In this document: piece by piece, positions 1-10,499 of the stretch
How the letters are laid out: the number at the start of each line of letters is the position of its first letter
Numbering within the stretch: the first letter of the stretch is position 1
From: Reticulitermes speratus
Taxonomy: Eukaryota > Arthropoda > Insecta > Blattodea > Rhinotermitidae
Reading direction: 5' to 3'
DNA: 64,000 nt
NCBI GenBank assembly: GCA_021186555.1
Contig: JAJKFL010000006.1
Coordinates: forward strand, 46,386,138-46,450,137
The notes under the pieces: generated by a model
What the model was told of the DNA's origin: nothing
Seen by the model: the letters and a program-made list of their open reading frames with translations, nothing else
Databases searched by the model: none
Program-made: the position numbers and the translations under genes

Positions 1-987
1 CATTAACTGACTGGTTTGTATAACTGAGACGGAGTGTGTTTACTGCGCGGTACGGACTGTATTTATGTGTTTTGTGTGGATCTCAGAACAAACAGCGATT
101 ATTTCACTGTACAGCATTAACTGACTGGTTTGTATAACTGAGACGGAGTGTGTTTACTGCGCGGTACGGACTGTATTTATGTGTTTTGTGTGGATCTCAG
201 AACAAACAGCGATTATTTCACTGTACAGCATTAACTGACTGGTTTGTATAACTGAGACGGAGTGTGTTTACTGCGCGGTACGGACTGTATTATGTGTTTT
301 GTGTGGATCTCAGAACAAACAGCGATTATTTCACTGTACAACATTAACTGACTGGTTTGTATAAACTGAGACGGAGTGTGTTTACTGCGCGGTACGGACT
401 GTATTTATGTGTTTTGTGTGGATCTCAGAACAAACAGCGATTATTTCACTGTACAACATTAACTGACTGGTTTGTATAACTGAGACGGAGTGTGTTTACT
501 GCGCGGTACGGACTGTATTTATGTGTTTTGTGTGGATCTCAGAACAAACAGCGATTATTTCACTGTACAACATTAACTGACTGGTTTGTATAACTGAGAC
601 GGAGTGTGTTTACTGCGCGGTACGGACTGTATTTATGTGTTTTGTGTGGATCTCAGAACAAACAGCGATTATTTCACTGTACAACATTAACTGACTGGTT
701 TGTATAACTGAGACGGAGTGTGTTTACTGCGCGGTACGGACTGTATTTATGTGTTTTGTGTGGATCTCAGAACAAACAGCGATTATTTCACTGTACAACA
801 TTAACTGACTGGTTTGTATAACTGAGACGGAGTGTGTTTACTGCGCGGTACGGACTGTATTTATGTGTTTTGTGTGGATCTCAGAACAAACAGCGATTAT
901 TTCACTGTACAACATTAACTGACTGGTTTGTATAACTGAGACGGAGTGTGTTTACTGCGCGGTACGGACTGGATATTTTTATGTAAT
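1..987 (+). repeat. 114-bp satellite array A1 with right (R) terminus
   Basis: About 8.5 head-to-tail monomers of 114 bp; the CATTAACTGA start recurs at 1, 115 and 229. Monomers differ by single bases (tacag/tacaa, one missing t near 290). The array runs off the left edge of the window. On the right it leaves the monomer after GGTACGGACTG and passes into a short terminal segment ending at TTAA (988-991). That terminal segment recurs at the ends of other arrays in this window, so the array seems to be the interior of an element rather than a free satellite. No coding function is inferred; a frame reading VFCVDLRTNSDYF is a repeat artefact. Confidence 0.95.
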
Positions 988-1078
988 TTAACCCTCTAAA
1001 GCCCAGTGGTTACTATATGTACCACCACGTTTAGCATTCACAAATTCTACTTTCTGTCCACACAGTGTATTTCCCTAT
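988..1078 (+). mobile_element. Orphan left (L) terminus of the 114-bp satellite element
   Basis: TTAA is followed at once by CCCTCTAAAGCCCAGTGG, then a quasi-palindrome (GTGGTTACTATATGTACCAC type) and a segment ending in CACACAGTGTATT. The same L module precedes the arrays at 11178 and, inverted, closes those at 27889, 33034, 36668 and 43203. Here no 114-bp monomers follow: the sequence changes to unrelated DNA after about 1072. It is either a solo end or a copy whose array was deleted. Confidence 0.75.
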
Positions 1079-1615
1079 ATGACCTTCAATAGAGCCTTTT
1101 TAGGCTCTATTGAAGAAAAAAAATGTTAACAAAATAAAATACAATAAGAATAAATAAATGACTGAATAAATAAATACATAAAAGTATAACTCCTTATGTC
1201 AAGACCACGTCCACCCACCCTTCCATCTGTCTGTCCGTCCGTGACCCAGTATCTGCGACTTTACAATTTATCAGATTTTCATGAAATTTGCTACGGAATA
1301 TATGTACAGTTATGTACATTTATGTACAGTTATGTACAGTTATGTACAGTTACATCGAGCTTGCACGACTTTGGAGAGAATAATTTTCGTGACGTCATAA
1401 GTTACGTAGGGGCGTGAATGAATATCTGCCCGTCGTTCGCATATTTCTTTACCGATTTGAATGAAACGAGGCCCAGTACCTGTGTACGTGGTGCGGTTCG
1501 TAAGTGTGGTACAGTGCTGGCCATAAACAGTTGTAAGTGCAGTTTGGCCCCTACCTTGTACGTTTTTATTCCGATTGTGATAAATTTCCATTTTTAATCT
1601 TTATTAACTGACTGT
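1079..1615. other. Non-genic stretch with one perfect hairpin
   Basis: No gene seen. It holds a 13-bp perfect inverted repeat (1084-1096 and 1103-1115, 6-nt loop), an AT-rich tract, a small (tatgtacagt)n cluster near 1302-1350, and sequence weakly resembling 19005-19110 (both have a 'ctccttatg ... acgtcc' block), which suggests an old dispersed repeat. Confidence 0.6.
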
Positions 1616-2219
1616 ATGTCTGTTGAATTACAAATTTTTGGGTAGCATGATAACAAGTGATACAAGCTGTACACGTGACATTAAATACAGAATTGTTATG
1701 GCAAAAGCAGCATTCAACAAGAAGAAGAATCTTTTGACCAGCAAACTGGACTTAAATGTAAGTAAGAAACTAGTAAAGTGCTACATTTGGAGCATAGCTT
1801 TGTGTGGTGCTGAAACGTGGACACTTGGGAAAGTAGATCGGAAGTATCTGGAAAGTTTTGATATGTGGTGCTGGAGAAGAATGGAGAAGATCAGTTGGAC
1901 CGATCGTGTGAGAAATGAAGAAGTATTACATAGAGTGAAGGAGGAGAGGAATATCGTACATACAATAAAAAGAAGAAAGGCTAACTGGATTGGTCACATC
2001 TTGCGTAGAAACTGCCTTCTGAAACACGTGATTGAAGGAAAGTTAGAGGGAAGGATAGAAATGACGGGAAGACGAGGGAGAAGACATAAGCAGCTACTGG
2101 ATGACCTTAAGGAGAAGAATAGATACTGGAAATTAAAAGAGAAAGCACTAGATCGCACCCTGTGGAGAACTCGCTTTGGAAGAGGCTACGGACCTGTCGT
2201 AAGACAGACTACAGAATGA
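1616..2219 (+). pseudogene. 5'-truncated non-LTR retrotransposon ORF2, C-terminal region
   Basis: Open frame of 198 codons matching the region C-terminal to the reverse transcriptase of an insect non-LTR retrotransposon (family recognised from memory). Visible landmarks: CGAETWTL near residues 60-67, FDMWCWRRMEKISWTDRVRNEE, a WIGHILRRN segment and a GRRGRR basic patch, then the terminus GYGPVVRQTTE and stop. The endonuclease and the catalytic RT motifs are absent, so this is a 5'-truncated, non-autonomous copy, although the remaining frame is uninterrupted. Its last 39 bp is the unit of the array that follows. Related copies lie at 20173-20595 and 44000-44318 on the minus strand. Confidence 0.85.
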
Positions 2220-3347
2220 AGAGGCTACGGACCTGTCGTAAGACAGACTGCAGAATGAAGAGGCTACGGACCGTCGTAAGACAGACTACAGAATGAAGAG
2301 GCTACGGACCGTCGTAAGACAGACTGCAGAATGAAGAGGCTACGGACCTGTCGTAAGACAGACTACAGAATGAAGAGGCTACGGACCGTCGTAAGACAGA
2401 CTGCAGAATGAAGAGGCTACGGACCTGTGGTAAGACAGACTGCAGAATGAAGAGGCTACGGACCTGTCGTAAGACAGACTGCACAATGAAGAGGCTACTG
2501 ACCTGTCGTAAGACAGACTGCAGAATGAAGAGGCTACGGATCTGTCGTAAGACAGACTGCAGAATGAAGAGGCTACGGACCTGTCGTAAGACAGACTACA
2601 GAATGAAGAGGCTACGGACCTGTCGTAAGACAGACTGCAGAATGAAGAGGCTACTGACCTGTCGTAAGACAGACTGCAGAATGAAGAGGCTACGGATCTG
2701 TCGTAAGACAGACTGCAGAATGAAAAGGCTACGGACCTGTCGTAAGACAGACTGCAGAATGAAGAGGCTACGGATCTGTCGTAAGACAGACTGCAGAATG
2801 AAGAGGCTACGGACCTGTCGTAAGACAGACTACAGAATGAAGAGGCTACGGACCTGTCGTAAGACAGACTGCAGAATGAAGAGGCTACGGATCTGTCGTA
2901 AGACAGACTGCAGAATGAAGAGGCTACGGACCTGTCGTAAGACAGACTGCAGAATGAAGAGGCTATGGACCTGTCGTAAGACAGACTACAGAATGAAGAG
3001 GCTACGGATCTGTCGTAAGACAGACTGCAGAATGAAAAGGCTACGGACCTGTCGTAAGACAGACTGCAGAATGAAGAGGCTACGGATCTGTCGTAAGACA
3101 GACTGCAGAATGAAGAGGCTACGGACCTGTCGTAAGACAGACTGCAGAATGAAGAGGCTACGGACCTGTCGTAAGACAGACTGCAGAATGAAGAGGCTAC
3201 GGATCTGTCGTAAGACAGACTGCAGAATGAAGAGGCTACGGACCTGTCGTAAGACAGACTGCAGAATGAAGAGGCTATGGACCTGTCGTAAGACAGACTA
3301 CAGAATGAAGAGGCTACGGACCTGTCGTAAGACAGACTGCAGAATGA
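2172..3347 (+). repeat. 39-bp tandem array grown from the retrotransposon 3' end
   Basis: About 30 copies of a 39-bp unit (gaagaggctacgga, cctgtcgtaaga, cagactgcagaat). The first copy is the last 13 codons plus stop of the ORF at 1616-2219, so the array begins inside the coding sequence. Several early copies are 38 bp (accgtcg instead of acctgtcg). Variants alternate (acctg/atctg, ctac/ctgc, agg/aag) in recurring patterns, suggesting block duplications. Long frames in both directions (316 and 351 codons) follow from 39 being divisible by three and are not counted as genes. Confidence 0.95.
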
Positions 3348-3497
3348 ATATTCGTTGAAATTCAGCGTATGGAGGGCTGCGCTGTCGTTACGTGCCTTAA
3401 AGGCGTCTGGCATGAAACAATGTGATATATACAAAGTAAAGACCGCTGTGTTAAGCTTCGCAATACGTCACGTAGCGCACCGTATGCGGTCTTGTTA

Positions 3498-3567
3498 TTT
3501 GTATAATCGAGACGGCCTGTGTTTACTGCGCGGTACGAACTGACACTTGTAAATATATTTCCATTAA
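3498..3567 (+). repeat. Diverged single half-monomer of the 114-bp satellite with R-like end
   Basis: The segment resembles the satellite part running from tttgtataa through gagacgg, tgtgtttactgcgcggtac and gaactg, with several substitutions. It is followed by an AT-rich tail reaching TTAA at 3564-3567, as the R ends of the arrays do. No tandem copies are present. It is probably an old element copy without array amplification, or a fragment. Confidence 0.6.
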
Positions 3568-3981
3568 TTACAGTCTCGGAATTCACTCAACACTCAGTAC
3601 AACAATCCATTCTGTTCAGATATTCTATATTACAGTATCTTGTTAATCAATGCAACATGTTTCGACTCACTTTATATCATTTATACCTTGCAGTTTCATT
3701 CGATCACACATTCCTCAAACTAGCTGTCCATAGACAAACAAACTTCTGATACCACATATAAGAATTGAGAAAATCCACTATTTACATTTCTAACCTTTAA
3801 CATGTGCCATTACTTGTGTTGTAACCGCAGCCTCTACTGATAATCTACCACAATTCCAGTTACTTGCACAATTAGTGTGACTAAAATGGTTCGACTGTGT
3901 GACATGCTAGTTGAGAGGCGAGTGGAGCGGTGACCGGGTTTGTGTTGCGAGTTCTGTGGGGAGGAGTGATATTGGAATACA
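3568..3981. other. Unique non-genic stretch
   Basis: AT-rich, no supported gene or repeat. Confidence 0.5.
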
Positions 3982-5656
3982 ATGACACCATTAACACCAC
4001 AAGCCAATAGAATGACACCATTAACACCACAAGCCAATAGAATGACACCATTAACACCACAAGTCAATAGAATGATACCATTAACACCACAAGCCAATAG
4101 AATGACACCATTAACACCACAAGTCAATAGAATGACACCATTAACACCACAAGCCAATAGAATGACACCATTAACACCACAAGTCAATAGAATGACACCA
4201 TTAACACCACAAGTCAATAGAATGACACCATTAACACCACAAGTCAATAGAATGACACCATTAACACCACAAGTCAATAGAATGACACCATTAACACCAC
4301 AAGCCAATAGAATGACACCATTAACACCACAAGCCAATAGAATGACACCATTAACACCACAAATCAATAGAATGACACCATTAAACACCACAAGTCAATA
4401 GAATGACACCATTAACACCACAAGCCAATAGAATGACACCATTAACACCACAAGCCAATAGAATGACACCATTAACACCACAAGTCAATAGAATGACACC
4501 ATTAACACCACAAGTCAATAGAATGACACCATTAACACCACAAGCCAATAGAATGACACCATTAACACCACAAGCCAATAGAATGACACCATTAACACCA
4601 CAAGTCAATAGAATGACACCATTAACACCACAAGTCAATAGAATGACACCATTAACACCACAAGCCAATAGAATGACACCATTAACACCACAAGTCAATA
4701 GAATGACACCATTAACACCACAAGCCAATAGAATGACACCATTAACACCACAAGTCAATAGAATGACACCATTAACACCACAAGCCAATAGAATGACACC
4801 ATTAACACCACAAGTCAATAGAATGACACCATTAACACCACAAGTCAATAGAATGACACCATTAACACCACAAGCTAATAGAATGACACCATTAACACCA
4901 CAAGCCAATAGAATGACACCATTAACACCACAAGCCAATAGAATGACACCATTAACACCACAAGTCAATAGAATGACACCATTAACACCACAAGTCAATA
5001 GAATGACACCATTAACACCACAAGCCAATAGAATGACACCATTAACACCACAAGCCAATAGAATGACACCATTAACACCACAAGTCAATAGAATGACACC
5101 ATTAACACCACAAGTCAATAGAATGACACCATTAACACCACAAGCCAATAGAATGACACCATTAACACCACAAGTCAATAGAATGACACCATTAACACCA
5201 CAAGCCAATAGAATGACACCATTAACACCACAAGTCAATAGAATGACACCATTAACACCACAAGCCAATAGAATGACACCATTAACACCACAAGCCAATA
5301 GAATGACACCATTAACACCACAAGTCAATAGAATGACACCATTAACACCACAAGCTAATAGAATGACACCATTAACACCACAAGCCAATAGAATGACACC
5401 ATTAACACCACAAGCCAATAGAATGACACCATTAACACCACAAGCCAATAGAATGACACCATTAACACCACAAGCCAATAGAATTACACAATTAACACCA
5501 CAAGCCAATAGAATGACATCATTAACACCACAGCCAATAGAATGACATCATTAACACCACAAGCCAATAGAATGACACAATTAACACCACAAGCCAATAG
5601 AATTACACAATTAACACCACAAGCCAATAGAATGACACCATTAACACCACAAGCCA
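3982..5656 (+). repeat. 30-bp minisatellite, about 56 copies
   Basis: Unit: aatgacacca ttaacaccac aagccaatag. The main polymorphism is C/T in aagccaat versus aagtcaat, with rare aagctaat (4871 and 5351), aaatcaat (4360) and gaattaca variants near the right edge. The phase shifts once at 4381 through an extra a. The frames (TPLTPQANR repeats on plus, GVNGVILLAC repeats on minus) exist only because the unit is ten codons. A 16-unit higher-order period is visible (see findings). Confidence 0.97.
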
Positions 5657-6246
5657 AAACAATGTGCTTCTGCGTTCATCTTTATTATTTCACGTCCATG
5701 ACATTAAATGAATCGATAAGTACAGTGAAGCTGCTTTGTGCCTGCGTGTCAGTGATGATCGGTTTGGTGTCTATCTCTTTTAAACCAGTACAGACTGAAC
5801 GTGTAACTGTCCAGTATACAGGGCGACTCTTTTACTGAACAACTGACAACCTGACAGTAAATGTCTGACATGTGGACGGAAAATACGAGTAAATTGCTGA
5901 TTTATTAACTAATATATCGTTGTCGCATTGGTTGTCTAATAAATGGCTGCGTTATTTACGGACTGTCTAGTTTATTGGCTGATTAATTGTTTGCTTATTG
6001 TCTGGCTAAATAAGCGACTGTATTATGCAGTGGCTAATAAACGTCTGACTTATTTATTGATTAACTGAAAAGCTGACTTTTTGACTGCATAAAAAGCGAC
6101 TGGCATATTAACTGACTGAATGAATGACTGTTTAACTTGTTGGCTGATGGAATAAGTTTGTCACTTATTGATTGGTTGAATGAACTGTTGACTAGCTGGC
6201 TAAATGAATAGTCAGTTTATTGATTAACTGACTTACTGTGATTTAT
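5657..6246. other. Non-genic stretch, cryptically repetitive
   Basis: 5657-5850 is unique. From about 5880 to 6240 the sequence is made of diverged words of the kind ctgactta, ttattgatt, aactgactg and tggctaaata without fixed period, like a decayed tandem array. No gene supported. Confidence 0.55.
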
Positions 6247-7312
6247 ATGTCACTCCAAATGTCTGTACGTCACTGCAAATGTCTGTACGTCACTACAAAT
6301 GTCTGTACGTCACTGCAAATGTCTGTACGTCATTGCAAATGTCTGTACGTCACTACAAATGTCTGTACGTCACTGCAAATGTCTGTACGTCACTGCAAAT
6401 GTCTGTACATCATTGCAAATGTCTGTACGTCACTACAAATGTCTGTACGTCACTGCAAATGTCTGTACGTCACTAAAAATATCTGTACGTCACTAAAAAT
6501 GTCTGTACGTCACTACAAATGTCTGTACGTCACTGCAAATGTCTGTACGTCACTACAAATGTCTGTACGTAACTACAAATGTCTGTACGTCACTGCAAAT
6601 GTCTGTACGTCACTGCAAATGTCTGTACGTCACTACAAATGTCTGTACGTCACTACAAATGTCTGTACGTCACTGCAAATGTCTGTACGTCACTACAAAT
6701 GTCTGTACGTCACTACAAATGTCTGTACGTCACTGCAAATGTCTGTACGTCACTACAAATGTCTGTACGTCACTGCAAATGTCTGTACGTCACTGCAAAT
6801 GTCTGTACGTCACTGCAAATGTCTGTACGTCACTGCAAATGTCTGTACGTCACTGCAAATGTCTGTACGTCACTACAAATGTCTGTACGTCACTGCAAAT
6901 GTCTGTACGTCAGTACAAATGTCAGTACGTCACTGCAAATGTCTGTACGTCACTGCAAATGTCTGTACGTCACTGCAAATGTCTGTACGTCACTGCAAAT
7001 GTCTGTACGTCACTGCAAATGTCTGTACGTCACTACAAATGTCTGTAGGTCACTGCAAATGTCTGTACGTCACTACAAATGTCTGTACGTCACTGCAAAT
7101 GTCTATACGTCACTGCAAATGTCTGTACGTCACTGCAAATGTCTGTACGTCACTGCAAATGTCTGTACGTCACTGCAAATGTCTGTACGTCACTGCAAAT
7201 GTCTGTACTTCAGTACAAATGTCAGTACGTCACTTCAAATGTCAGTACGTCACTACAAATGTCAGTACGTCACTACAAATGTCAGTACGTCACTACAAAT
7301 GTCAGTACGTCA
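6247..7312 (+). repeat. 20-bp minisatellite, about 53 copies
   Basis: Unit: gtctgtacgt cactgcaaat, exact 20-bp spacing, mainly polymorphic at ctgc/ctac. The right edge carries a sub-block (gtcagtacgt) in 7219-7310. Because 20 is not a multiple of three, all three plus frames stay open for long stretches (up to 409 codons); these are artefacts. Every unit contains TACGTCAC, a half-site resembling CRE/bZIP targets. Confidence 0.97.
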
Positions 7313-7692
7313 CCCTTTATTATTATCACTACGAATTAATTACTCCCAATTATTTTCTCAGTGCATTACGTACTTATTATTCTCTCGTTGTTTTCTACAC
7401 GTTCTGCCAATCTTATGCTCCTTGCCCAAACTCCCTACTAATGTGCCATTCAATCTGCCTACTGTGAGTATCCTCGTTGTGAATATTTTTTATATTCTGT
7501 GACATTTCTGTGTTAGGTCCAAAGGGCATTAGTGCGACTTAATTGCAAACAATATTTTACGGCCATGTTTGACGCACGTAAATAACGCCTGTGTTCCATG
7601 TACCAGCCGTTCGTAAACAGATGTGTGTTCGGTTCAGTGAATGTAGGGCGCAGGTCCAGGTGATGTTTGTCGCCAATATTGATGGCGATGCC
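7313..7692. other. Unique non-genic stretch
   Basis: AT-rich first half and mixed second half; no gene or repeat recognised. Confidence 0.5.
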
Positions 7693-7810
7693 GTGCAGTC
7701 GGCAGGCAGGCTGTGACTTTACTGACTGCCTGTTTGAATGCTGCTGTGTGCAGTCGGCAGGCAGGCTGTGACTATACTGACTGCCTGTTTGAATGCTGCT
7801 GTGTGCAGTC
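7693..7810 (+). repeat. 55-bp tandem duplication (2.1 copies)
   Basis: GTGCAGTC recurs at 7693, 7748 and 7803, so the period is 55 bp. The copies differ by one base (gactttact/gactatact). Each holds a short inverted motif (ggcaggcag against ctgcctg). Confidence 0.95.
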
Positions 7811-7851
7811 AGACGCTTTCTACCTCAAATATACAAACGTTTCTTGTGTAA

Positions 7852-8672
7852 AAACACGTACCTCACGGAGAACACATTTCCGGAGTACAAAATTATTTCT
7901 TAATTAGGAGCGCGCATGTCCCTCTGATTGCCGTGACAGTTAGTGTGACAGAGCGCGTACCTCACGGAGAACACATTTCCGAAATACCAAAATTATTTCT
8001 TTATTAGGAGCGCGCATGTCCCTCTGATTGCCGTGACAGTTAGTGTGACAGAGCGCGTACCTCACGGAGAACACATTTCCGAAACAACAAAATTATTTCT
8101 TCATTAGGAGCGCGCATGTCCCTCTGATTGCCGTGACAGTTAGTGTGACAGAGCGCGTACCTCACGGAGAACACATTTCCGAAATAACAAAATTATTTCT
8201 TCATTAGGAGCGCTCATGTCCCTCTGATTGCCGTGACAGTTAGTGTGACAGAGCGCGTACCTCACGGAGAACACATTTCCGAAATAACAAAATTATTTCT
8301 TCATTAGGAGCGCGCATGTCCCTCTGATTGCCGTGACATTTAGTGTGACAGAGCGCGTACCTCACAGAGAACACATTTCCGAAATAACAAAATTATTTCT
8401 TCATTAGGAGCGCGCATGTCCCTCTGATTGCCGTGACAGTTAGTGTGACAGAGCGCGTACCTCACGGAGAACACATTTCCGAAATAACAAAATTATTTCT
8501 TCATTAGGAGCGCGCATGTCCCTCTGATTGCCGTGACATTTAGTGTGACAGAGCGCGTACCTCACAGAGAACACATTTCCGAAATAACAAAATTATTTCT
8601 TCATTAGGAGCGCGCATGTCCCTCTGATTGCCGTGACATTTAGTGTGACAGAGCGCGTACCTCACAGAGAGC
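7852..8672 (+). repeat. 100-bp tandem array, about 8 copies
   Basis: GAGCGCGTACCTCACGGAGA recurs every 100 bp (7951, 8051, 8151 ...). Polymorphic sites alternate (acagt/acatt, cacgg/cacag), and the last three pairs of units suggest duplication of a two-unit block. Each unit contains a self-complementary GCGCGC core. The right edge touches the SINE at 8690. Confidence 0.95.
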
Positions 8673-8677
8673 ATACC

Positions 8678-8972
8678 TCGGTAACAGTTTTTTTTGTGTG
8701 GTGAAGGGCCCCGCAGCAGATGCTACGGACGCACCGCAGCCTTAAGGCTTCTTGTGCAACCCTGCGATGAAGATGATTAGTTTTTGTACCAAGTTTTACA
8801 ATTAATGGAGCACCATTGGAAATGAAATTGACAACTCGGAGAAAAACCTGTCCCAGTGCCACTTTGTCCACGACAAATTTCACATGGACTGACCCGGGAT
8901 CGAACCCGGGCCTCCGCGGTGAGAGGCCGGCGACTAACCGCCTGAACCATGGCACGGCCTTCGGTAACAGTT
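8678..8972 (-). mobile_element. tRNA-derived SINE (family B, Glu-like head) with 12-bp target-site duplication
   Basis: Read on the minus strand, 8960-8885 is a tRNA-like head: A-box-like TGGTTCAGGCGG, an anticodon-loop-like CCTCTCACCG resembling tRNA-Glu(CTC), and B box GGTTCGATCCC. A body of about 190 bp follows, with a GTGGCACTGGGACAGG segment, ending in an A-run (t-run on plus at 8688-8695). Flanks repeat TCGGTAACAGTT at 8678-8689 and 8961-8972, a clean target-site duplication. Copied by Pol III transcription and LINE machinery in trans, as known for SINEs. Not a functional tRNA: no acceptor pairing seen. Confidence 0.88.
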
Positions 8973-9128
8973 ACATGACAAGTATAGGGCAGAGACGCCT
9001 TGTATTGACACGTTGTCATGGTCAGTGGCTCTACTAGCTCCGAGGTTAAGAATGCATGGAGTTTTGCCTCCATTCCCCATATGATTCCATGTCGTAGGAG
9101 TGTTTACAAAAACAAACGTTTAACACCC

Positions 9129-9380
9129 GTGATTTCAGGCTCCCGCCGCGATGTTCATGAGATCTGCGCTGTTCTGGGATATTACGCAACGTCTTGTGGT
9201 AATTGTTTACCGACGTTTCGTGACAACCTATCGGTCCCATCTTCAAGGGTCAAGACTTCTAAGAAGTCTTGGGCTTCTTGACCCTTGAAGACGGTACAGA
9301 TATGTTATCCCGAAACGTCGGTACACAATTACCACACGACGTTGCGTAATATCCCAGAAGAGCGCAAATTCAAGGCGTTG
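9129..9380. mobile_element. Fold-back element (Penelope-like terminal segment), copy 1
   Basis: Two inverted arms of about 110-120 bp meet near 9262-9268 (agacttct/agaagtct). Each arm, read outward from the centre, has GACCCTTGAAGA, a short stem, CGAAACGTCGGTA, then AATTACC, an ACG-rich block and TAATATCCCAGA. A second copy is at 53405-53645. The CTTGAAGATG...CGAAACGTCGG signature is one I associate with Penelope-like retroelement ends and their hammerhead motifs; that family call is inference. Confidence 0.7.
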
Positions 9381-9436
9381 TAACACCTTTTCCCCGAAAT
9401 TGAGCGCAAATAATTCCGTGCTGTGTGTCGGTATGT

Positions 9437-9520
9437 TAGTGCGGTCCGATTAGTGCGGTCCGATTAGTGCGGTCCGATTAGTGCGGTCCGATTAGTGCGG
9501 TCCGATTAGTGCGGTCCGAT
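9437..9520 (+). repeat. 14-bp tandem repeat, 6 perfect copies
   Basis: Unit tagtgcggtccgat repeated six times without a mismatch, which suggests recent expansion. Confidence 0.97.
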
Positions 9521-10165
9521 CAAACACAACTATGTTCTGGTACGACAGCGTCTTGCGAGCAATCAGAAAGGCTGAGCGCCTTAACCAGTGACGTCACACT
9601 TAATTTCATCCAGGTTTAATACCATGAGGAGGGCAGTTATCTGTGCTTCGAAGCAAGAAGTTTTGTACTTAAAATTTTCTATGTAACTCTTAATATAAAT
9701 TTTCAGGTTCTAATGGCGGTTTTGTTTCAAATAGTCTTCGTTTTGGTTTAACACCGTGTAATGCCCTTTTGTTTGTTCCGACGTTTCAGAGAAACGTACT
9801 AACCTCTGCATGACGACTTTCTGGCTAAAATCTCTAAAACCTTGCCACATAACTAAATTTTTCCCACCACTCCTTTCATTATCCGCCTATAACAATCCAA
9901 TCTCAACACGAAGGGGGTACGCTACTCCGAAACAACGGAAAAATTAAAGCATATGCTGTGTGGTTTGAAACGCAATCTGCGGCCACCGGTAGCTGAAAAT
10001 ATTTAAGACCAACTGGACATAATTCTTAGGAACAACATAAGGAGTAATTTAAATTATCAATAATTAATTTTGAAAAAATATCTTAAATTCTAAATTATTT
10101 CTTGAAGAAACTCCGTCGATCCATCCTCATATCCAGTTGTAGGTGTAACTGAGAAAAGCCTTAAC
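9521..10165. other. Unique non-genic stretch
   Basis: No gene or repeat recognised; AT-rich toward the right. Confidence 0.5.
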
Positions 10166-10480
10166 GTGGTGGTGCTTATTCAAAAGTTCAAATTTTGAAT
10201 TGTTGCCTTGTATATGGAGGACATTCAGTAAGTAATGTTACCAATTTCATAAAAATTAAATGAGTTATTACATCAAAAGTAACTCATTTTTCCACTCGAG
10301 TAACATTACTTTCCAGCATGGCCTCCAAGCACACTTACGAAATACCCAATCTTGGAACATTCTTAAATCTGGCTCTTGAATTTGCAACAATTCACGAACA
10401 GCCATTTCCACTACCTCTTTTTCTTTCTGTGTTGATTCAAAGACTGAATCTAGAATTGTGACTCGCGAGCTTAGCATAAT
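10166..10480 (-). pseudogene. Degenerate mariner-like transposase C-terminus (tentative)
   Basis: A minus-strand frame of 69 codons contains MAVRELLQIQEPDLRMFQDWVFRKCAWRPCWK split over two short runs (EVVEMAVRELLQIQEP, then a W..C...W stretch). It recalls the degraded end of insect mariner transposases, where a tryptophan-rich C-terminus precedes the 3' inverted repeat. Downstream on the same strand (10240-10200), GGTAACATTACTTACTGAAT resembles a mariner-type end. No catalytic D,D34D residues are present, and no second inverted repeat was found. It may be another transposon or chance. Confidence 0.35.
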
Positions 10481-10499
10481 TAGTCCCTTAATCGTACTT

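Noticed and set aside
2379-3434. 351-codon minus frame and 316-codon plus frame
   Set aside because: Both arise from a 39-bp period (13 codons) without stops; no family features.
4381-5545. Long GVNGVILLAC and TPLTPQANR frames on opposite strands, the former membrane-like
   Set aside because: 30-bp tandem repeat artefact; hydrophobicity comes from the unit and there is no start context or unique flanking sequence.
6238-7502. Three overlapping plus frames up to 409 codons
   Set aside because: A 20-bp unit lacking stop words opens every frame; the C-terminal unique parts match nothing I know.
8885-8960. Functional tRNA-Glu gene
   Set aside because: B box and anticodon loop are tRNA-like, but the acceptor stem does not pair and the sequence continues as a SINE with a duplication.
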